From contig NC_081183.1 in assembly GCF_029867415.1 (NCBI RefSeq), forward strand, positions 62,694,336 through 62,758,335: DNA of 64,000 bases, in the 5' to 3' direction. The DNA is from Vicia villosa (lineage: Eukaryota > Streptophyta > Magnoliopsida > Fabales > Fabaceae). Position numbers and translations under genes: made by a program. Numbering within the stretch: position 1 is the stretch's first letter; the number at the start of each line of letters is the position of its first letter. Below the pieces are notes generated by a model. It did no database searches and was not told the origin of the DNA. It saw only the letters and a program-made list of their open reading frames with translations. Of this stretch, positions 9,752 to 21,321 are shown in pieces.

Positions 9752-10584
9752 GTACAGTATTGTTCCCATTACAATACTGAAGAGGCTATGACTTCAAAGT
9801 GCTTGAACTTTGAGAACGGGTGGCGTCCCGAGATCAAACAGGGTATCGCTTGTCAAAAGATAAGAAATTATCCAGAATTGGTGAGCAGAAGCAGAATCTA
9901 TGACAATGTTAACAGGGCTAGGATTGCTCACTACAAGGCTGCGAATGAGAGTAAGGGTAAGCAGAGGTTTGGAGGTACACCGTATAGTGCTCCAACTGAC
10001 AGGGGAGAACAGAAAGTTATTGTAAGTAAGAAGCCAAGTGGGGGAGGGGCAATTCTCAATCCTACGAAGTGCTTCAGATGTGGGGTTACGGGTCACCGTG
10101 CTAATGATTGTACAGTTGAGGCGAATAAATGCTTTAAGTGCGAAAGACCAAGACATGTTATTGCTGATTGCAGGTGCATTATGCCTACCTGTTATAGCTG
10201 TGGAGAAAAGGGTCATATCAGCACTCACTGTGAGAGGCCGAAGAAGTCGCAGGCTAGTGGGAAGGTGTTTACATTGGTGGGAACCCAATCCACCAGTGAT
10301 GACCGTTTGATCAAAGGTACTTGTTTTATTAATGGTGTCCCTTTGATTGATATTATTAACACGGGTGCAACCCACTCGTTTATTTTTGTGGATTGTGTGA
10401 CGAGATTAGGAATAATTCCATCTACTTTGGATCGGAAGATAATGATTAGAACTCCGTCTATTGTTTCTGTAGTTACTTCTTTAGTATGTTTGAATTGTCC
10501 CTTGACTATCTTTGATAGGGATTTCGGAGTGGATTTGATTTGTTTACCACTCAGTAATCTGGACGTTATCTTGGGGATGGACTA
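9752..10584 (+). pseudogene. Chromovirus gag (C-terminal half) and protease
   Basis: The frame is open from 9752 to a TAG at 10582. The first part is the end of the retrotransposon capsid domain (FENGWRPEIKQGI). Then come three zinc knuckles: CFRCGVTGHRANDC, CFKCERPRHVIADC (Arg where the family has Gly) and CYSCGEKGHISTHC. A pepsin-like protease domain follows with the NTGATHSF motif, codon AAC at 10358-10360. The active site of this family is DTG or DSG, so the catalytic Asp is replaced by Asn and the protease should be inactive. The terminal TAG sits where the family has Trp (GMDWL). The N-terminal half of gag is missing. Confidence 0.85.
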
Positions 10585-11000
10585 GTTAGAGTCCAATCAT
10601 GTGTACATTGCCTACTTTAGGAAGAGGCTGTTGTTCCTTACTCCTGAAGAGGAAGCATTGGCTAATTCGATATCTACCGAGGAGATGAGGACCTTGCTGG
10701 AGGGTGAAGCTAAGATGTTTGTTGTGTTTGCTTCACTATCGGTTGGGAGAAAAATAGCAATTGAAGAGTTACCGGTTGTGAATGAATTTCTTGAAGTGTT
10801 TCCTGATGATATTATTGAGCTACCTCCGGAGAGGTAAGTTGAATTTAATATTGATCTTGTTCCTGGTACAAGACCTATTTCTATGGCGCTGTACAGGATG
10901 TTTGCATCGGAATTGGCAGAGTTGAAGGCATAGATAGGTGAATTGCTTGATAAGAAATTGATTAGGCCGAGTGTGTTGTCGTGGGGGGCTCTAGTGTTAC
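10585..11000 (+). pseudogene. Chromovirus protease-RT linker and RT start, core deleted
   Basis: It continues the frame of the preceding segment. VNEFLEVFPDDIIELPPER matches the start of the chromovirus RT region, and after a stop comes [15 protein letters not shown], then a second stop and [14 protein letters not shown]. At about 10993-11000 the sequence jumps directly to the RNase H motif [10 protein letters not shown]. Everything between, including the catalytic YVDD segment and roughly a kilobase of RT, is absent. There are stops at about 10834 and 10931. Confidence 0.8.
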
Positions 11001-12548
11001 TGTGATGCATCTAAGATGGGCTTAGGCGGGGTATTAATGCAAGATGGAAAAGCAGTAGCTTATGCTTCACGGCAATTAAGGGTGCATGAGAGGAATTATC
11101 CTACTCATGACCTTGAACTAGCTGCAATTGTTTTTGTATTGAAGATATGGAGGAATTATTTGTATGGGTCGAGGTTCGAAGTGTTTAGGCGATCACAAGA
11201 GTTTGAAGTATTTGTTTGACCAGAAGGAATTGAATATGAGGCAAATAAGGTGGTTAGAGTTCTTGAAGGACTACGATTTTAACTTGAGTTACCATCCAGG
11301 AAAGGCTAATGTTGTAGCAAATGCTCTGAGTCAGAAGACAATTCATATGTCGGCATTAATGGTAAGGGAGATGGAACTTATTGAACAGTTTAGAGACTTG
11401 AGTATGGTCCGCGAGACGACACCTAATAGCATTAGATTGGGTATGTCGAAGATAAATAATGATTTCTTAGACATAATTAAGGAAAATCAAAGGCTTGATG
11501 TGAAGTTAGTGGATTTGATGCCTACAGGAGAAGGTGATCCCGAGGGTAATTTTAAAGTGGATGATAATGGTGTGTTGATTTTCTGGGGCAGAATTTGTGA
11601 GCCGGATAATGTCGAACTGAAGAAGGCAATCTTGGAAGAAAGTCACCGCAGTATCTTAAGTATTCATCCGGGAGCGACGAAAATGTATCAAGACTTGAAG
11701 AAGTTATTTTGGTGGTTTAGTATGAAGAGAGATATAACTCAGTTTGTGTATGCTTGTTTGACGTGTCAGAAGTCGAAAGTAGAACATCAGAAACCATCGG
11801 GGTTAATGCAACCATTGGAGATTCCTAAATGGAAATGAGATAGCATTGCCATGGACTTTTTTACTAGTTTACCGAATACGGCGAGAGGATTTGATGCAAT
11901 CTGGGTAGTTGTGGACCGGCTTACAAAATTCGCACATTTTATACCGATCAATATGAGTTTTTTATTGACGAAGCTGGCAGAGATTTATATCAGAATAGTT
12001 GTGAAGTTGCATGGAGTACCGTCGAGCATAGTGTCAGATAGAGATCCAATGTTTACTTCGGAATTTTGGAGAAGCTTGCAGGAGGCTTTGGGCTCTAAGT
12101 TAAAACTGAGTTCAGCTTATTACTCGCAAACGGACAGTTAGTCAGAGAGAACTATCCAATCGTTAGAAGACTTGTTAAGGACTTGTGTGTTGGAAAAAGG
12201 TGGTGTGTGGGATACTCATTTGCCATTGATTGAGTTCACGTACAACAATAGTTAACATTCTATTATCGAGATGCCACCTTTTGAAGCTTTGTATGGTAGG
12301 AGGTGTAGGACACCTTTGTGCTGGTATGAGACTGGTGAGAATGTTGTGCTTGGACCTAAAATTGTACAACAGACTACGGAGGCAATTCATATGATTCGTA
12401 AAAAGATGAAAGCGTCTCAGAGTAGAAAGAAGAGTTACCATGATAATCGGAGAAAAAATTTAGACTTCAGTGAGGGTGACCATGTGTTCTTGAGGGTTAA
12501 CCCAATGACAGGTGTTGGACGCGCATTGAAATCAAAGAAGTTGGATCC
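11001..12548 (+). pseudogene. Chromovirus RNase H and integrase (N-terminal and core)
   Basis: RNase H begins at [14 protein letters not shown] and shows [17 protein letters not shown] frameshift near 11185-11200 leads to [21 protein letters not shown]. The integrase zinc-finger region (HRSILSIHPGATKMYQDLKK then CLTCQKSK) is followed by the core: MDFFTSLP (first Asp), IVSDRDPMFTSEFW (second Asp) and [13 protein letters not shown] (Glu). Premature stops fall at about 11836 (Trp site), 12139 (Gln site) and 12253. The frame stops at 12548 where a solo LTR is inserted and resumes at 15943. Confidence 0.85.
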
Positions 12549-15500
12549 TGTCATACCCCAAAATTTGCCCATCATATTTCAATATATCTTGACTCATATG
12601 ATTTTCAATTACTCAAGCATATGCAAGAATTGGGCACACTTACTTATCTCCTAAACAATCAAACCACAACTAGGGTTTTGATTCTCTCAAAGTAAAATCA
12701 GGTTCTGAAACCTCTAGTGGACTTCATGGCCTATCATATGCTTCACAGCATCCTCATGCCAAGATTCACGCTCTGATTCAACGGTTTGATCAATTAACTA
12801 CTCAAATGATCAACAGTCGACCAGTTTGACCTAAAAATCAACTATGGTAAAATCACAGTCAAAACTTCTGATTTTTGGTCAACATCGTTATTTTGAAGTA
12901 AAATTCATCAGTTGATCAAGGTTTGATCATGAATCATCAAGGAAAGTTCAGAAATCAACAATACTCAAAGTTTCTAAATTAGTCTTTTTAACCTAAAAAG
13001 TCAACTGAACTTTGACGAGCCATAACTTTCACATGGAACATCAGAAATTTCCCAACCAAAGCCTATTTCGAAGGAAATTAAATTCTCTACAACTTTTTCT
13101 CTCTAATGCCGAGGCCTTAAATGCTTCATTTGAGAGATATGAGCCAAAATATTACAGGTCCTTTTTGAAAGTCAACCAAAAGCAGTTTTTGGTCAAAGCC
13201 AATATCATCAAGATAAAATCTCCAAATGGAAAAAAGGTTCCAAAGTGGCTAGTAAAGAACATCTTAGGCTTTCCAAAAAGTCTTAGAACTCTTCCATATC
13301 TTAAAATTTGAGGGAGATATGCCTTGTCAACGTTGGACAAATTTGGTTGAAAAATGTGAAACAAATGAGGTTCAAAATGAGTTTTCTTGCAAATGGGCCC
13401 AATCGTTTTTGATCGAATCTTGTTCTACAAGTCACCAATGAGGTCCATATCCAATGCCACGAATTTTTGATTAATATTTATATTTTTATTGAATTTAATT
13501 CATGAAAAATATAATATAAATCAAATAATGGAAAAATATGAAAAGGATTTGTTTTGATTCTATTTTTCACTTGATTTCAATCATTCAATAAGCCAAGATA
13601 TGATTCAATTTCGATCAAGGAATGATTGGAAAGAAAGAATCAAAATTGGAAACATTTACAAATCAATTTCTTCAAATTTCCAATCTTTGATTCATTGAGA
13701 TTTGATCCAGAATTTTTAACCTAAATTGATCTCATATAAGTACCAAGCCTCTCCAGATGCAGAGGGGACGAATTCTGCAGCCTCATAACCGCTAACAAAC
13801 ATAGAAAAACTCAAGAAAAGTGTGGAATCGGTTTTAGAGATAGAGCTTAGTTCAAGACGTTTTGAAGGATCAAACGCGTTCCTGAACAACCTCTGAAGCC
13901 TTCCCAATCATCTTCAAGATTCAAAGCATTCGGAATCGTGACCTGTATAGCACGGTTTGCTCTTGTTTTCTTGATCTTCAATTCTAGCATTTTATGCATC
14001 ATAAACGAAATTCGATGGCATAATATTGTTTATCATGATGTTTTCAAGCAATTTGTATAGTTTAATTGAAGCTTAGGTGCGTATATGATGATTCGCCATT
14101 GTTAGGTTTCCAAAGATTCAAATTGGGAATCATGGTTGCACGTAAAATTGGACAGTATTAATGGTACCATTGAACTCAGGAAGAGATTTCAAGTCAGACC
14201 ACAGTCTTATTCTTTCTTTATTATGTCTATTGGTCAAGTTAGATTTTTGCAGGAATTGGCTAGGGATAATTGCGTAGCAAAACTGAATCTGGTTCGTAGC
14301 AAAAGTTACAGTCTCCACGAAGAAGACAAGGCCTGGGCGCGCGGTATCTTTTGATTCAAATTTTGTCTAAGTTGTTTCTTTACTTAGTTATTGGGGGCGA
14401 AGTTTCTAACAGCGAATGGATTTCAGTGGGTTGGCAAGGCGCATTTGTTGGTAACCAAGACGACCTGGGTTCGATCCCAGCGTCGTGCAACAATTTTGCC
14501 CATTTTTTTGTTTTAATTCATCTGCAGATCTAGCGCCCTCAACTCCTGAGGGAACATCATATGCCTTCGTAATGAAAACGTCTGATCATCTTGGATGCAG
14601 ATCCAACGCACTGGATGGCCTCACCATGGACCCCCAGGAGGCTGCTACATCGAATCAGCGCCTGGTTTTATTTAACTTTTTTTCATTATTTTATTATCTT
14701 TTTTTCTTCTCTCTATTCCTTTCTTTTTACTTAAATATTTTCTTTCTTGTTTTTTTAACAATTAAACTTTTTAAAACAAATTAGTTTTTTTTTATATATA
14801 GGATATTTAAATTAATTAATTTTAGGTTAATATGAAGTAGGTTGTTATTTTTAATTTAGTTAATTTAGGATAATTAGAGAATTAATTTAATTAGTAATTT
14901 TAGAATAATTAATTAGAATTAGGGTTAATTAATTTAATCAGGATTAGGGTTTCATCTAATTAATTAGGTTCCCAACCAATAATTAATTAAGGGCTTTGAT
15001 CAGGATAATTAGTACTAACCCTAGTCTAGGTTTTCTAACCTATTCTTTTTATTAACCATGGTTAACTTTTTCCCTCTCGAGGTTCGCCTTTCGCCTTTTG
15101 CCTCTTGCCTTGCCTTGCTAATTTATTCTATTAACTGTGGTTAACTTGTCTCCCCATTTGGGGTTTGTCTTTTATTACGTTTTTATTCGTTTGCCTAATT
15201 TTTGTATCTTCCCCAAAGCCATGTAATAGGTTAGGGTTTTATTTTTCTACCTCTAAATTTCTGCCTTTGATTTTCCGCACATCCCCGGGTTTTTTGGCTA
15301 TGTAATCCCCATCCCGGAGCCTTGTAATAGCGTAGGAATTTACTTTCCGCATTTTAATTTCCGCACAATATAACTGCGTGGTTAGTAATTTAGGGAGTGA
15401 AAACCATGAATTGAGTTGAATCAACCTACTTTATGGTAGGGACAGTCTTATGGCGAACGATAATCCTCGATGACCCTTTTCAAATCCAATGAAAGGACTA

Positions 15501-15942
15501 CCTGCCCTCTTTATGGTACGGATAGCCCTTTCAAACGAAAGTCTCAAAAAACAGAAAATTAAACTTAGGGTAGTTGCTTTTGATTGCTTACTCTATTCAA
15601 AATTTAAATTTCAAATACTTTTCACACCTCCTTTTCAAATCAATTCAAAAAGGCTACGCTTAGTTACAATCTAAAGTCCTTATTCAAATCTTTTCTAAAC
15701 ACACACTACACTTTCTTTCAAACAATTCAAATAAAGTGAGTTAAGCAATTAAGAGCCCATGGATAACCATGGATACAAAGGGTGCTTACACCTTCCCTTT
15801 GTATAACCTACCCCCCGAACTCAAAATCTTTCAAAGGTCTTTTTCTGTTCTTTTAGCCTTTCCTAATTGGATAAAATAAAAGTCGGTGGCGACTCTTGTT
15901 ATCCGCAACATTTAAAAAATTCATTTCTCCCACCGTATTACA
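12549..15942 (+). repeat. Solo Ogre-type LTR with GATCC target duplication
   Basis: It starts TGTCATACCCCAAAATTTGCC and ends CGTATTACA, flanked by GATCC at 12544-12548 and 15943-15947. At 3,394 bases, with no internal genes, it is a solo LTR left by recombination between the two LTRs of a full element. The late block (CACCTTCCCTTTGTATAACC, then GTCGGTGGCGACTCT near 15880) matches LTRs J, K and E. A TATA-like CATATAAG lies near 13732 and a tRNA-like module at 14427-14490. Removing it with one GATCC brings the interrupted integrase frame back into register. Confidence 0.92.
14427..14490 (+). other. tRNA-like module in the solo LTR
   Basis: An A-box-like GGTTGGCAAGGCGC, an anticodon-arm-like TTGGTAACCAA and a T-arm CTGGGTTCGATCCCAG (14465-14480) are in tRNA order and spacing. 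The flanks ACGAC and GTCGT extend the last stem to about ten pairs. No acceptor stem closes the structure. It is probably a tRNA-derived or tRNA-mimicking piece of the LTR. Confidence 0.5.
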
Positions 15943-16318
15943 GATCCTAAGTTCATTGGACCGTATCAAATCTTGCAGAGAGTTGGTACCGTGGCGTACA
16001 GGGTGGCGTTACCGCCAAAAATTTCGCACTTGCATGACGTGTTTTATGTGTCGCAATTTCGGAAGTATGTGTCTGATCCATCTCATGTTATTCAGAGGGA
16101 TGAGGTGCAGATTAGAGACAACCTGACAGTAGAAGTGATGGCGATAAGGATCGAGGATCGCAAAATGAAGTAACTCAGAGGAAAGGAGATTCCATTGGTG
16201 AAAGTAGCTTGGGGAGGAGCTGCTGGAGGAAGTGTAACCTGGGAGTTGGAAAGCAAGATGCGAGGGTCGTATCCAGAATTGTTTCCATCAGGTATATTTT
16301 CGAGGACGAAAATAAATT
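15943..16318 (+). pseudogene. Chromovirus integrase C-terminus with chromodomain
   Basis: After the solo LTR the frame continues with KFIGPYQILQRVGTVAYRVA, the GPY/F module of chromovirus integrases, then LHDVFYVSQFRKYV. The last 60 codons, after a TAA near 16170, hold LRGKEIPLVKVAWGGAAG and VTWELESKMRGSYPELF, a chromodomain-like tail of the Tekay/CR type. Such domains are thought to direct integration to marked chromatin. The end of the frame lies just before the polypurine tract. Confidence 0.85.
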
Positions 16319-16332
16319 AAGTGGGGGAGAGT
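16319..16332 (+). promoter_or_regulatory. Polypurine tract of chromovirus I
   Basis: AAGTGGGGGAGAGT immediately precedes the LTR start TGTAACACCC. A purine-only run at this place is the expected plus-strand primer. Confidence 0.85.
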
Positions 16333-18356
16333 TGTAACACCCATTTTATTTTATTTAATCGTCGAGTATATTTTGGTTTGATTTAAATCCATTTAGGGTA
16401 CTTGCATGATAAAACCTTAGTTAATGGCATTGGAGAATATTTTATGTGTGTTATTAGTAGTGAAATTGATAATAATAGCATAAGGTCATTATTATTATTA
16501 TACTATTGTTATTATACTATTGTTATTATACTATTATTATTATTATTATTAATATTAGTATTATTATGATTACTAGTATTATTATATAATTATTATTATT
16601 TTCTAATAATTAAAATTAGATTTTTAAGGAGTAATGGACTTAGTGGAGAATTATAAGAAGAAGAATAGGTTAAGTGGGCTTGGTAGATATGAAAAGAGGA
16701 GAGTTTTCACGTAATAACAATTAGGGTGATCAAGGAATAAAGGTGAACGGCTGCTACGGATATTCGGGAGAGAACCAATTCGCAAGAATTTCCAAACGAT
16801 TCCAAGGTAAGGGGGGGAATTTATTTCAATATGGGTGTATTATCATGAGAGGGTAGTGAGGGTACCCTTCCCTTGCACGACTGAATCATGATAATTATGG
16901 ATGAAATCATGTTGTTGTGTAATTGTGGAATTTCTGATATTCTGTTCATGGAACTCGTGATGTTGTGTTGTTGTGGGGATATGAATTGATTAATTAACTA
17001 TGCTATAATTGAATTAGATACCTTGTATTATTGGTGTTAGATGGAGAGATCATAATGAAATAGAAAATCTGGGCAATTAGAATTAGTTTGGAGAATTCCG
17101 TCGGGAAAAGACATGTGATGATCGTCACATGGGGATGAAGGCAAGTGTGTCGATCGGCACACATGGGGAGGGGGGAAAAACACGACGTTCGTCATGTTGT
17201 GAGTGTGTTGGCTTACTGTGAGGGGAATTGGAATGTGTAGGCGTAGAATGATATTACTTTAGTCACATATAACAATTCCTATATGACTCCATTTTAATAA
17301 ATTAAATAGTTAGTAAAATAATGGAATTAAGTGGGTTAATTATATCATGGTAAAGTCTTTAGGTAATATATATATTTCCTCAGGATATATTAGAGTTTGA
17401 CTGGATTAAGTAGTTTAACCGAATTATAGCGAACATATACATTAAATTAGTGGAGTCAACTAACAATAGTAAATTGGTGGAATTACTGGCGAATTAATTG
17501 TGTAGTTAATAATTTAGAATTAGTGATGCACTTAGTGATTTGTATGTATGTATGTGTGTTTTTCTGTTTGGACAGGTGTGGTAATACCAGGGAGTATTAC
17601 GGTAAGTATAAGACTTACAGATGATCAGGAGGATCGTATTGGTGTGAACATGCTTTGCACGTGTGAACTATATACATATTGTTGTCATACATTCATGGTG
17701 TTATTGGTGAAAATAGGTCATTGCTCAGGAGGAGTGTATGTGACCAGTGGTGTAGATAAATCATTGCCTAGGAGAGGTGTATGTGATTTATCTGGATCGA
17801 TTGAATGAACCTTGGTGATTGGTACCACATGCATTGTGTCGTTATTGAGTCACATTGCATCTTAAGTATTTGATTGGATTGGTGTGGTTGTGTGATTACT
17901 ACTCTCAACATGATTACTTCATAGTTAAATTATTGAATGTAATTCTCACCCCTTTGTTGTTGTTGTGTCTGTGCTTCCTTGGAAGTACAGATAATCCAGG
18001 TACTTGAGTGTGCATGGAGTGTGTGTTGCCTGATCGAGTCTTAGGAGTCGCTCTGATACGTAACACAGGATTTTGGGGTGTTTATTTATTCGTTATTTCT
18101 TTTATCATTTGGTTACGTATCATTCGTTAATTTGGAGATTTGTTGAACTATGGAGAATTGTGGATTTCTTTTGTTTTTGTATTCGGGCATATTGCCAAGC
18201 TGAGATCAAACAATTATTTTCCGCTGTTTTTAATTCATTAATAAAAGGAGCTTACGTTGGGTTTTTTTTCCGTGACATTCCACTTATTGGTGTAAAAACT
18301 CTGATTATTTTATTATTATGGCGTATTATTAGAAATGGGATTAGTGGGTTCTTACA
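16333..18356 (+). repeat. 3' LTR of chromovirus I
   Basis: It starts TGTAACACCCATTTTATTTT right after the polypurine tract and probably ends GGGTTCTTACA at 18346-18356, giving about 2,024 bases. AAGGTAAGGGGGGG at 16804-16817 is shared with LTRs H and G. A TTA-type microsatellite lies at 16489-16612. The start is firm; the end is inferred from the TG...CA rule and cannot be confirmed because the 5' LTR is missing. Confidence 0.75.
16489..16612 (+). repeat. Imperfect (ATT)n microsatellite
   Basis: A run of ATT/TTA triplets interrupted by 'actattgttattat' repeats, inside the 3' LTR of chromovirus I. Confidence 0.8.
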
Positions 18357-18900
18357 CCTGCAACTAATGCTAACAATCTCTTACGTTCTTCTACATCAAC
18401 ACATGCTCCAACTAATAATTAATTAAGATTGAACTGGTTTATGCTTTACATTATAGTTTTAGAGCTTTCAGATAATAATCTTATTTCGATTTTATTACAT
18501 TTATTTTGCAGATCATGAATGATAATATCAATGAAGATTTTCAGTCATTCGATGATGAAGAGACGTAGATGTGAAAATATAGATGTAAATGTTTAAATTT
18601 ACTTTTAAAGATTCATGATGTTATTTTGATTATGAATGATGATTGATAATATGATATGTATATTAAGATGTTTTGTTAATTGTGAATCATGATTGACATT
18701 AATATATATCATACAATAGAATAAAGCAAAATGAGAATTTTGGCAATTTTGACAAGTGTCACAACTATAAAGAGCTAACTTTTTTTATTATTTCTACATT
18801 AGGAAATCTTACTATAATTGTTAATTTAATAATTCAATTTTTTTTTAATTATTACTACCCGTCAGAATTCACATTACACGTTTATCAAACCATTATTTAC
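18357..18900 (+). other. Unassigned AT-rich sequence with a possible short terminal exon
   Basis: This is not recognisable as LTR or retrotransposon coding sequence. One feature stands out: a pyrimidine-rich stretch ending TTTTGCAG at 18504-18511, followed by a 17-codon acidic open stretch from ATG 18515 to TAG 18566 (FQSFDDEET at the end). This looks like a splice acceptor and last exon, perhaps of a DNA-transposon gene fragment, but it is too short to identify. The remainder is AT-rich with no structure I can name. Confidence 0.3.
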
Positions 18901-19184
18901 AAAGTTTGAATTTACTCTTCAATTGCGTAACATTCACATAGTCACAAACATAGGCTAATAATACACCAACTTTTAAGCATTCGACCTCTTCTATGCCTGT
19001 TAATAGTACGACTACAGTTCCTCCATTTACGAGTGTAGCCGGAGGCCCATCGAATACCCAAGATGATGCAATTTTTCAATATCCAGAATGTTTCGACACC
19101 CAGGCCACCAGGAATCAAACAACAGAGACCTTGGAGAGAACAACCATATGGGATGCCAACATCTTTTATGTCTGGATTACATAA
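18900..19184 (+). pseudogene. Ty3-gypsy element D, gag N-terminal piece
   Basis: In one frame the text reads TTTVPPFTSVAGG and NTQDDAIFQYPE, the low-complexity start typical of Tat/Ogre-type gag proteins. Upstream two TAG codons occur in the same frame near 18936 and 18948. It is cut at 19184 by copia element C (target duplication CATAA at 19180-19184 and 32864-32868) and continues at 32869. The true start codon is not identifiable. Confidence 0.55.
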
Positions 19185-20267
19185 TGTTAGAACAAGAATT
19201 GTTATGATCAATATTTTGTGTTTCGATGTTAACATTACATATGAATTTTGTATAAGATAATGTGGTACTCTAATCCTTTGCATTTTCCATTTCAGGAAAT
19301 ATATACAGAGTATGCACAAATCAGCGCTCAAAAGCAACTAACTCAGAAGGTTCTGGTTGGCTTCATCAGAACATGCTCTAGCAAGACATCAGAAGATGGT
19401 CAAGCAGAATCAGAACATGAACTGAAAGCATCAGAAGAATGAAGTCAGAAGCAGAAGCTCTGAAGTTCTGATGGTATCACGCTCAAGCTGTTCAAAGTCA
19501 GAAGACAAGAAGATGCTCTGCACCAAAGCTGTTGACTCTGATATTCAAACATTGTTACATACAAAATCTGAGTCCAGAAGAAAGTACAAGATGAAAGGCA
19601 AAAGCAAGGCTCGAGGTAGTTGACAAAAGTGTGAAACATTAAATGCAGCGCCATACTATTCACGCAAAGCATTAAATGCTCCCAACGGTCATTTCCTCTC
19701 AGCGCCTATAAATAGAAGTTCTGATCAGAAGCAAAGTAGAACACTTGTGCAAAATACTGAAACGCTGTCAAAATCAAAACTCACGAACTTCATCTTCAAC
19801 CTCACAAACTCTTGTAATATTTAGTGAGTGTTAAGCTTAGAACTTAAGAGAAATATCACTGTTATGATTACAGCTCTATTAGAAGCAATCTTACTCTTGT
19901 AAACGTTATTTTACATTGTTTGTAAAAGGTTCCAAGAGTGATCAAGTTGTGATCTGTAGAATCTAGAAGAATTCCTAGAGTGATCAAGTTGTGATCTGTA
20001 GACTCTAGAAGAATTCCTAGAGTGATCAAGTTGTGATCTGTATACTCTAGAAGACTTAGAAGGTTTCTAAGTGGATAACCATTGTAATCAGTTGGATTAG
20101 TGGATTAAATCCTCAGTTGAGGTAAATCACTCTAAGGGGGTGGACTGGAGTAGTTTCGTTAACAACGAACCAGGATAAAAATAATTGTGTTCATTGTTTT
20201 TATCTTACAAGTTATTGAAGTCACACTTATTCAATCCCCCCCTTTTTAAGTGTTTTTCTATCCTTCA
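19185..20267 (+). repeat. 5' LTR of copia C
   Basis: 1,083 bases, TG...CA. It holds three 42-base units (AGAGTGATCAAGTTGTGATC starting at 19935, 19977 and 20019) where the 3' LTR holds two, and it lacks a segment of about 69 bases present in the 3' LTR near 32161-32230. The length difference of 27 bases agrees with these two changes. Confidence 0.92.
19707..19714 (+). promoter_or_regulatory. TATA box of copia C LTR
   Basis: TATAAATA, preceded by CTCAGCGCC. It is conserved at 32346-32353 in the 3' LTR, though the base before it differs. Consistent with the start of the R region just downstream. Confidence 0.7.
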
Positions 20268-20269
20268 AT

Positions 20270-20281
20270 TGGCATCAGAGC
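20270..20281 (+). promoter_or_regulatory. Primer-binding site of copia C
   Basis: TGGCATCAGAGC begins two bases after the 5' LTR. It is complementary to the 3' end of plant initiator methionine tRNA apart from one difference from the usual TGGTATCAGAGC. Confidence 0.85.
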
Positions 20282-20349
20282 GTCGGTTCTAGGTGCAAGC
20301 ACTTAACCGTGTTAGACAAAAGATTCAGGGAGAAAAACACAAAGTCAAA

Positions 20350-21321
20350 ATGGTTGAAACAACTTCATCTACTCCTACACTTGAACAAAACAACAATGGT
20401 AATGGAAGCAATAGTTTTAATGGCTATGATAGACCACCAGTTTTTGATGGTGAAAACTTTGATTACTGGAAAGATAGACTCGAAAGTTACTTTCTTTGTC
20501 AAGATGGTGACTTATGGGATCTAGTTCTGGATGGTTACACACTTCCTGTTAATGATCAAGGTGTCAAGGTGTCAAGACAAGCCATGAGTGATGCTCAAAA
20601 GAAAGACTTCAAGAATCATCACAAGTATAGAACAATATTGCTAAATGCTATCTCTCATGCTGAGTATGAGAAGATAACAAACAGAGAAACTGCTCATGAC
20701 ATCTTTGAATCTTTGAAGATGACTCATGAAGGTAATGCCCAAGTCAATGAGACAAAGGCTCTTGCTTTAATCCAGAAGTACAAAGCTTTCAAGATGGAGG
20801 AAGATGAAAACATTGAAGCCATGTTTTCAAAATTCCAGACTCTGACTGCTGGATTAAGAGTACTTGACAAGGGATATACAAAGGCTGATCATGTCAAGAA
20901 GATCATAAGAAGCTTGCCCAGAAGATGGGGCCCAATGGTGACTGCATTCAAGATTGCCAAGAATCTGAATGAAGTTTCTCTTGAAGAGCTGATCAGTGCC
21001 TTAAGAAGTCATGAAATAGAGCTGGATGCAAATGAACCTCAGAAGAAAGGTAATTCAATCGCATTAAAATCTAATAATAAAAAATGCACTAACGCTTTTC
21101 AGGCTGAAGAAGAAGATTCTGAAGAGTCGGAATCAGAAGAAGAAGAAGAAGAAGAAGATGAGCTTTCTAGGATTTCAAGAAGAGTAAATCAACTCTGGAA
21201 GAGTAAGCAAAGAAAGTTCAAGAACTTTAAAAGTTTCAAAAGGCCTGAAAGAGGAGAATCTTCTGGACACAAAAGATCTGAAAAGAAGAAGGTGACGTGC
21301 TATGAATGTAAAGAGCCAGGA
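20350..21321 (+). pseudogene. Copia C gag, N-terminal part up to the zinc knuckle
   Basis: An open frame from ATG 20350, chosen as the first ATG after the primer site and followed by a typical start MVETTSST. It has the UBN2-type gag domain: PPVFDGENFDYWKDRLESYF, then a helical region with SLPRRWGPMVTAFKIAK. An acidic run of Glu (21110-21160) and a basic segment lead to the first two cysteines of a zinc knuckle, CYEC. The frame is cut inside the knuckle by solo LTR G; the remaining His and Cys are at 24023 onwards. No stop lies before the insertion, so this part decayed little before being interrupted. Confidence 0.88.

Larger units (their letters stand above)
9750..18356 (+). mobile_element. 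Tekay-type Ty3-gypsy chromovirus I, decayed, 5' end missing
   Basis: Order: gag fragment, protease, RT N-terminal fragment, RNase H, integrase with chromodomain, polypurine tract, 3' LTR. This is the gypsy order, and the C-terminal chromodomain places it among chromoviruses. The 5' LTR and the first half of gag are absent, cut by LTR H. The RT catalytic core is deleted near 10995. A solo Ogre LTR splits the integrase at 12549-15942. Many in-frame stops fit cytosine-deamination changes such as TGG to TAG and CAG to TAG. It cannot move on its own. Confidence 0.85.
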
